Shown piece by piece: positions 4,989 to 6,965 of a stretch of DNA of 6,965 nt. Made by a program: the position numbers and the translations under genes. Under the pieces are notes generated by a model. It did no database searches and had not been told where the DNA came from. It saw only the letters and a list, made by a program, of their open reading frames with translations. The DNA lies in NCBI GenBank assembly GCA_002256055.1, contig NKIE01000006.1:16086-23050 (forward strand), written 5' to 3'. The DNA is from Pseudomonas sp. PGPPP3. Lineage in GTDB: Bacteria; Pseudomonadota; Gammaproteobacteria; Pseudomonadales; Pseudomonadaceae. How positions within the stretch are numbered: position 1 is the first letter of the stretch; every line of letters starts with the position of its first letter.

Positions 4989-6965
4989 TCAGAAGTGGGT
5001 GAAGGTCAGGCCGAGCTTGTAGCTGGGGCCGTATTCTTCGTACTGGGCGTTGTAGCTGCTGCTGCCGGTGGAGACGTAATAGGTCTCGTCGGTGAGGTTC
5101 TGGGCCTCGAAGGACAGTTGCAGTTCGTCGGTCAGGAAGTAGCGCGCGGTGAAGTCGACAAAGGTCTGGTCGTCGACGCTAAGGTCGTGGGCCGGGTCGT
5201 CGACCGCTGCCACTTCCTGCAGGTAGTCGGACTTGTAGTTGGCCGACAAGCGCAGGCTGAGTTTGTCGTTCTCCCAGCCGAGCATCAGGTTGCCGACGCT
5301 GTCCGACTGGAACGGCAGGTCGATGTCGCGGCTCAGGCCACGGCTTTCAATGCTCGCCTCGGAACGGCTAAAGGTGGCGTTGGCCCCCATCAGCAGGCCA
5401 TTCCAGGGTGCTGGCAGCCAGTTGAATTTCTGCGAGTAGGCCAGTTCCAGGCCATACAGGTCGGCGCTGTCGCCGTTGGCGAAGGTGTTGGCCTGGTCAA
5501 AGTTGAGCCACTTGCCGCTGCCGGCCAGGTCGCTGTTGTAGACAAAGTTCTGGATGTCCTTGTAGAACACGAACGCCGAAACCACGCCGGCCGAACCCAG
5601 GTAATGCTCGATGCCAAGGTCGAAGTTGCTCGACTCCAGCGGGTCGAGGTTGGGGTTGCCAAACTCAGCCTCGGAGCCGTCGATAACAAACCCCGGCGCC
5701 AGTTGCTCAAAGGTTGGGCGCACCACAACGTTGGTCCAGGCAGCGCGCAGCTGGGTGTTCTTGTCCAGCTGATAACGGGCGTGCAGGCCTGGTAACCAGT
5801 GGTCGTAATCACGACTGGCATCGCTGGCAGCAAAGTCGCCATCACTGATCCCGGTGCCCCTGGCCTGGAACTCGGTGCCCTCGTAACGCAGGCCGGCAAT
5901 CAGGCGCCAGTCGTCGATGTCCAGGGTTTGCATCAGGTAGCCGGCGTTGATGTCTTCGCTCATGGTGAAGTCATTGACCTGGGACGCTTCCGGGTCGTAG
6001 AAGGCATTACGATCCACCCGCTCGAGCAGCGCCTCGACAGCATCGGCACTGATGCCCTGGCCAAAATGACCAAGGGCATAATCAACCGAGCCGCTGCTGT
6101 AGCCGCTAAGCAGTAGTTGACTGTTAGGAATGCCGGCAGCATTCAGACCGCCGCGGCTAAAGCTCCATGACTCATAGTCGTTGTTTTTGTCACGCCGGCT
6201 GAGCTTGCCGCCAAACTTGCTCTGCGTGGCATGGCCTGCCCACTCATAGTCACGAGCCAGATCGAGTTTGATGTTCTTCTCGGTGTCTTCGGTGTTTTGC
6301 TCGGCCAGCTCAGCACTCTGAAAACGGAAGTTGCTCGGATCGAAGTAACCCTGACCGATGTTCAACTTCGGCTGCTCGCTGTCGCTAAAGCCCACATCGG
6401 TAAAATTGCTCAGGTTGCGAAAGCGCGCGCTGGCAATGTGCTCGGGCGTGTCCTCACTAGACTGACTCCAGCCCGCCTGGGTATTGAGCGTCCACTCTTG
6501 CATCAGGTGCTCACTGCCGAGCACCGCGGACTTGATCTGCTGGGTTTCTTCACGGTCTTTCAGGCGCCGTTCGGTTCGCGCCGAACCCAGCTCACCCGCC
6601 GCCTGCGGGTTGCTGAAATCAATGTTGCCCGACTGACGGGTTTCATCATCCTGGTAACGGCTATACAGGGTGCGCAGGAAATAGCTGTTGAGGTCGTCGG
6701 CCTGGTAGTCGAAGTTCAATCCCATGCCGCTGCGTTCACGGCTGATTTCATAGTCACGCTGTTCGAAGCTGGACAGTTTTGCGCCATTGCTGAAGTCCCA
6801 GTCACCGCCGGTTTCGACGTTGTCAGAACCAAAGTCGCGCTTGCCCCAACTGGCCGCTGCGGCCACGCCGAAGTTGTCGGTGCCGTCACCGAGGCTAAAG
6901 CGATCACTGATCGCGCCGGAGAATTTTGGGCTGGTCTCGGGGGTGTTTTCGTCGTAGCTGGCTTC
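4989..6965 (-). CDS. TonB-dependent outer-membrane receptor, C-terminal part (5' end beyond right edge)
   Basis: This is the last 658 codons of a TonB-dependent receptor; the frame stays open to the right edge, so the signal peptide, TonB box and most of the plug lie outside. The visible part is the 22-strand barrel region. It has features of the Xanthomonas/Caulobacter receptor group (TIGR01782 type): SPKFSGAISDRF soon after the plug, LPGLHARYQLD, RPTFEQLAP (about 416-424), GNPNLDP (about 436-442), NFDLGIEHYL, VFYKDIQNFV, FEAQNLTDETYY (about 619-630), and a final GLTFTHF ending in Phe, the usual signal for barrel assembly. Receptors of this group often import non-siderophore substrates such as sugars. 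With a phytase directly downstream and a TonB motor after it, the likely substrate is phytate or another phosphorylated inositol, which is an inference from position only. The GTG at 6866 is internal, not the start. Confidence 0.95.
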   Translation of the reverse strand, partial: EASYDENTPETSPKFSGAISDRFSLGDGTDNFGVAAAASWGKRDFGSDNVETGGDWDFSNGAKLSSFEQRDYEISRERSGMGLNFDYQADDLNSYFLRTLYSRYQDDETRQSGNIDFSNPQAAGELGSARTERRLKDREETQQIKSAVLGSEHLMQEWTLNTQAGWSQSSEDTPEHIASARFRNLSNFTDVGFSDSEQPKLNIGQGYFDPSNFRFQSAELAEQNTEDTEKNIKLDLARDYEWAGHATQSKFGGKLSRRDKNNDYESWSFSRGGLNAAGIPNSQLLLSGYSSGSVDYALGHFGQGISADAVEALLERVDRNAFYDPEASQVNDFTMSEDINAGYLMQTLDIDDWRLIAGLRYEGTEFQARGTGISDGDFAASDASRDYDHWLPGLHARYQLDKNTQLRAAWTNVVVRPTFEQLAPGFVIDGSEAEFGNPNLDPLESSNFDLGIEHYLGSAGVVSAFVFYKDIQNFVYNSDLAGSGKWLNFDQANTFANGDSADLYGLELAYSQKFNWLPAPWNGLLMGANATFSRSEASIESRGLSRDIDLPFQSDSVGNLMLGWENDKLSLRLSANYKSDYLQEVAAVDDPAHDLSVDDQTFVDFTARYFLTDELQLSFEAQNLTDETYYVSTGSSSYNAQYEEYGPSYKLGLTFTHF

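Noticed and set aside
4908..5795. Plus-strand frame spanning the receptor-phytase gap
   Set aside because: It crosses the intergenic hairpin and runs antisense to the receptor; composition is that of a shadow frame.
6864..6866. GTG as the receptor start
   Set aside because: The frame remains open to the right edge and the upstream codons encode typical post-plug receptor sequence, so the gene is cut by the window, not started here.

Overview
The window looks like a high-GC gammaproteobacterial chromosome, most likely Pseudomonas. The TolQ/TolR-type proteins closely resemble my memory of Pseudomonas TolQR, the intergenic DNA holds a Pseudomonas-type REP-like repeat, and the lipoprotein carries a Pseudomonas-style sorting signal. 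No database search was possible, so the genus is inferred.

All supported genes lie on the minus strand and read from high to low coordinates: (1) the C-terminal 658 codons of a TonB-dependent outer-membrane receptor of the Xanthomonas/Caulobacter type, whose start lies beyond the right edge; (2) a 646-residue lipoprotein with a C-terminal beta-propeller phytase domain and a degenerate N-terminal copy of the same fold; (3) a TolQ/ExbB proton channel; (4) a TolR/ExbD protein; (5) a TonB-family energy transducer with a TolA-like helical middle; (6) the first 279 codons of a Tat-exported PhoX/DUF839 alkaline phosphatase, which runs off the left edge. ExbB, ExbD and TonB are tightly coupled (9-nt gap, then a 4-nt ATGA overlap). 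The receptor and phytase are separated by 50 nt containing a strong hairpin, the phytase and ExbB by 93 nt with a candidate Pho box and a palindrome, and TonB and PhoX by 118 nt with REP-like repeats.

Together the genes suggest a self-contained system for scavenging phytate or other organophosphates. The receptor, powered by its own TonB-ExbB-ExbD motor, would bring the substrate into the periplasm. The phytase, predicted to be anchored in the inner membrane, would release phosphate there, and PhoX would act on the remaining monoesters. Each part belongs to a known family, and phytase-receptor neighbours are known. What deserves attention is the combination with a dedicated TolQR-like motor, the predicted membrane sorting of the phytase, and the possible internal phosphate-regulated promoter. 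No RNA genes, insertion sequences, CRISPR arrays or prophage pieces were seen. The long plus-strand reading frames are shadows of the minus-strand genes.
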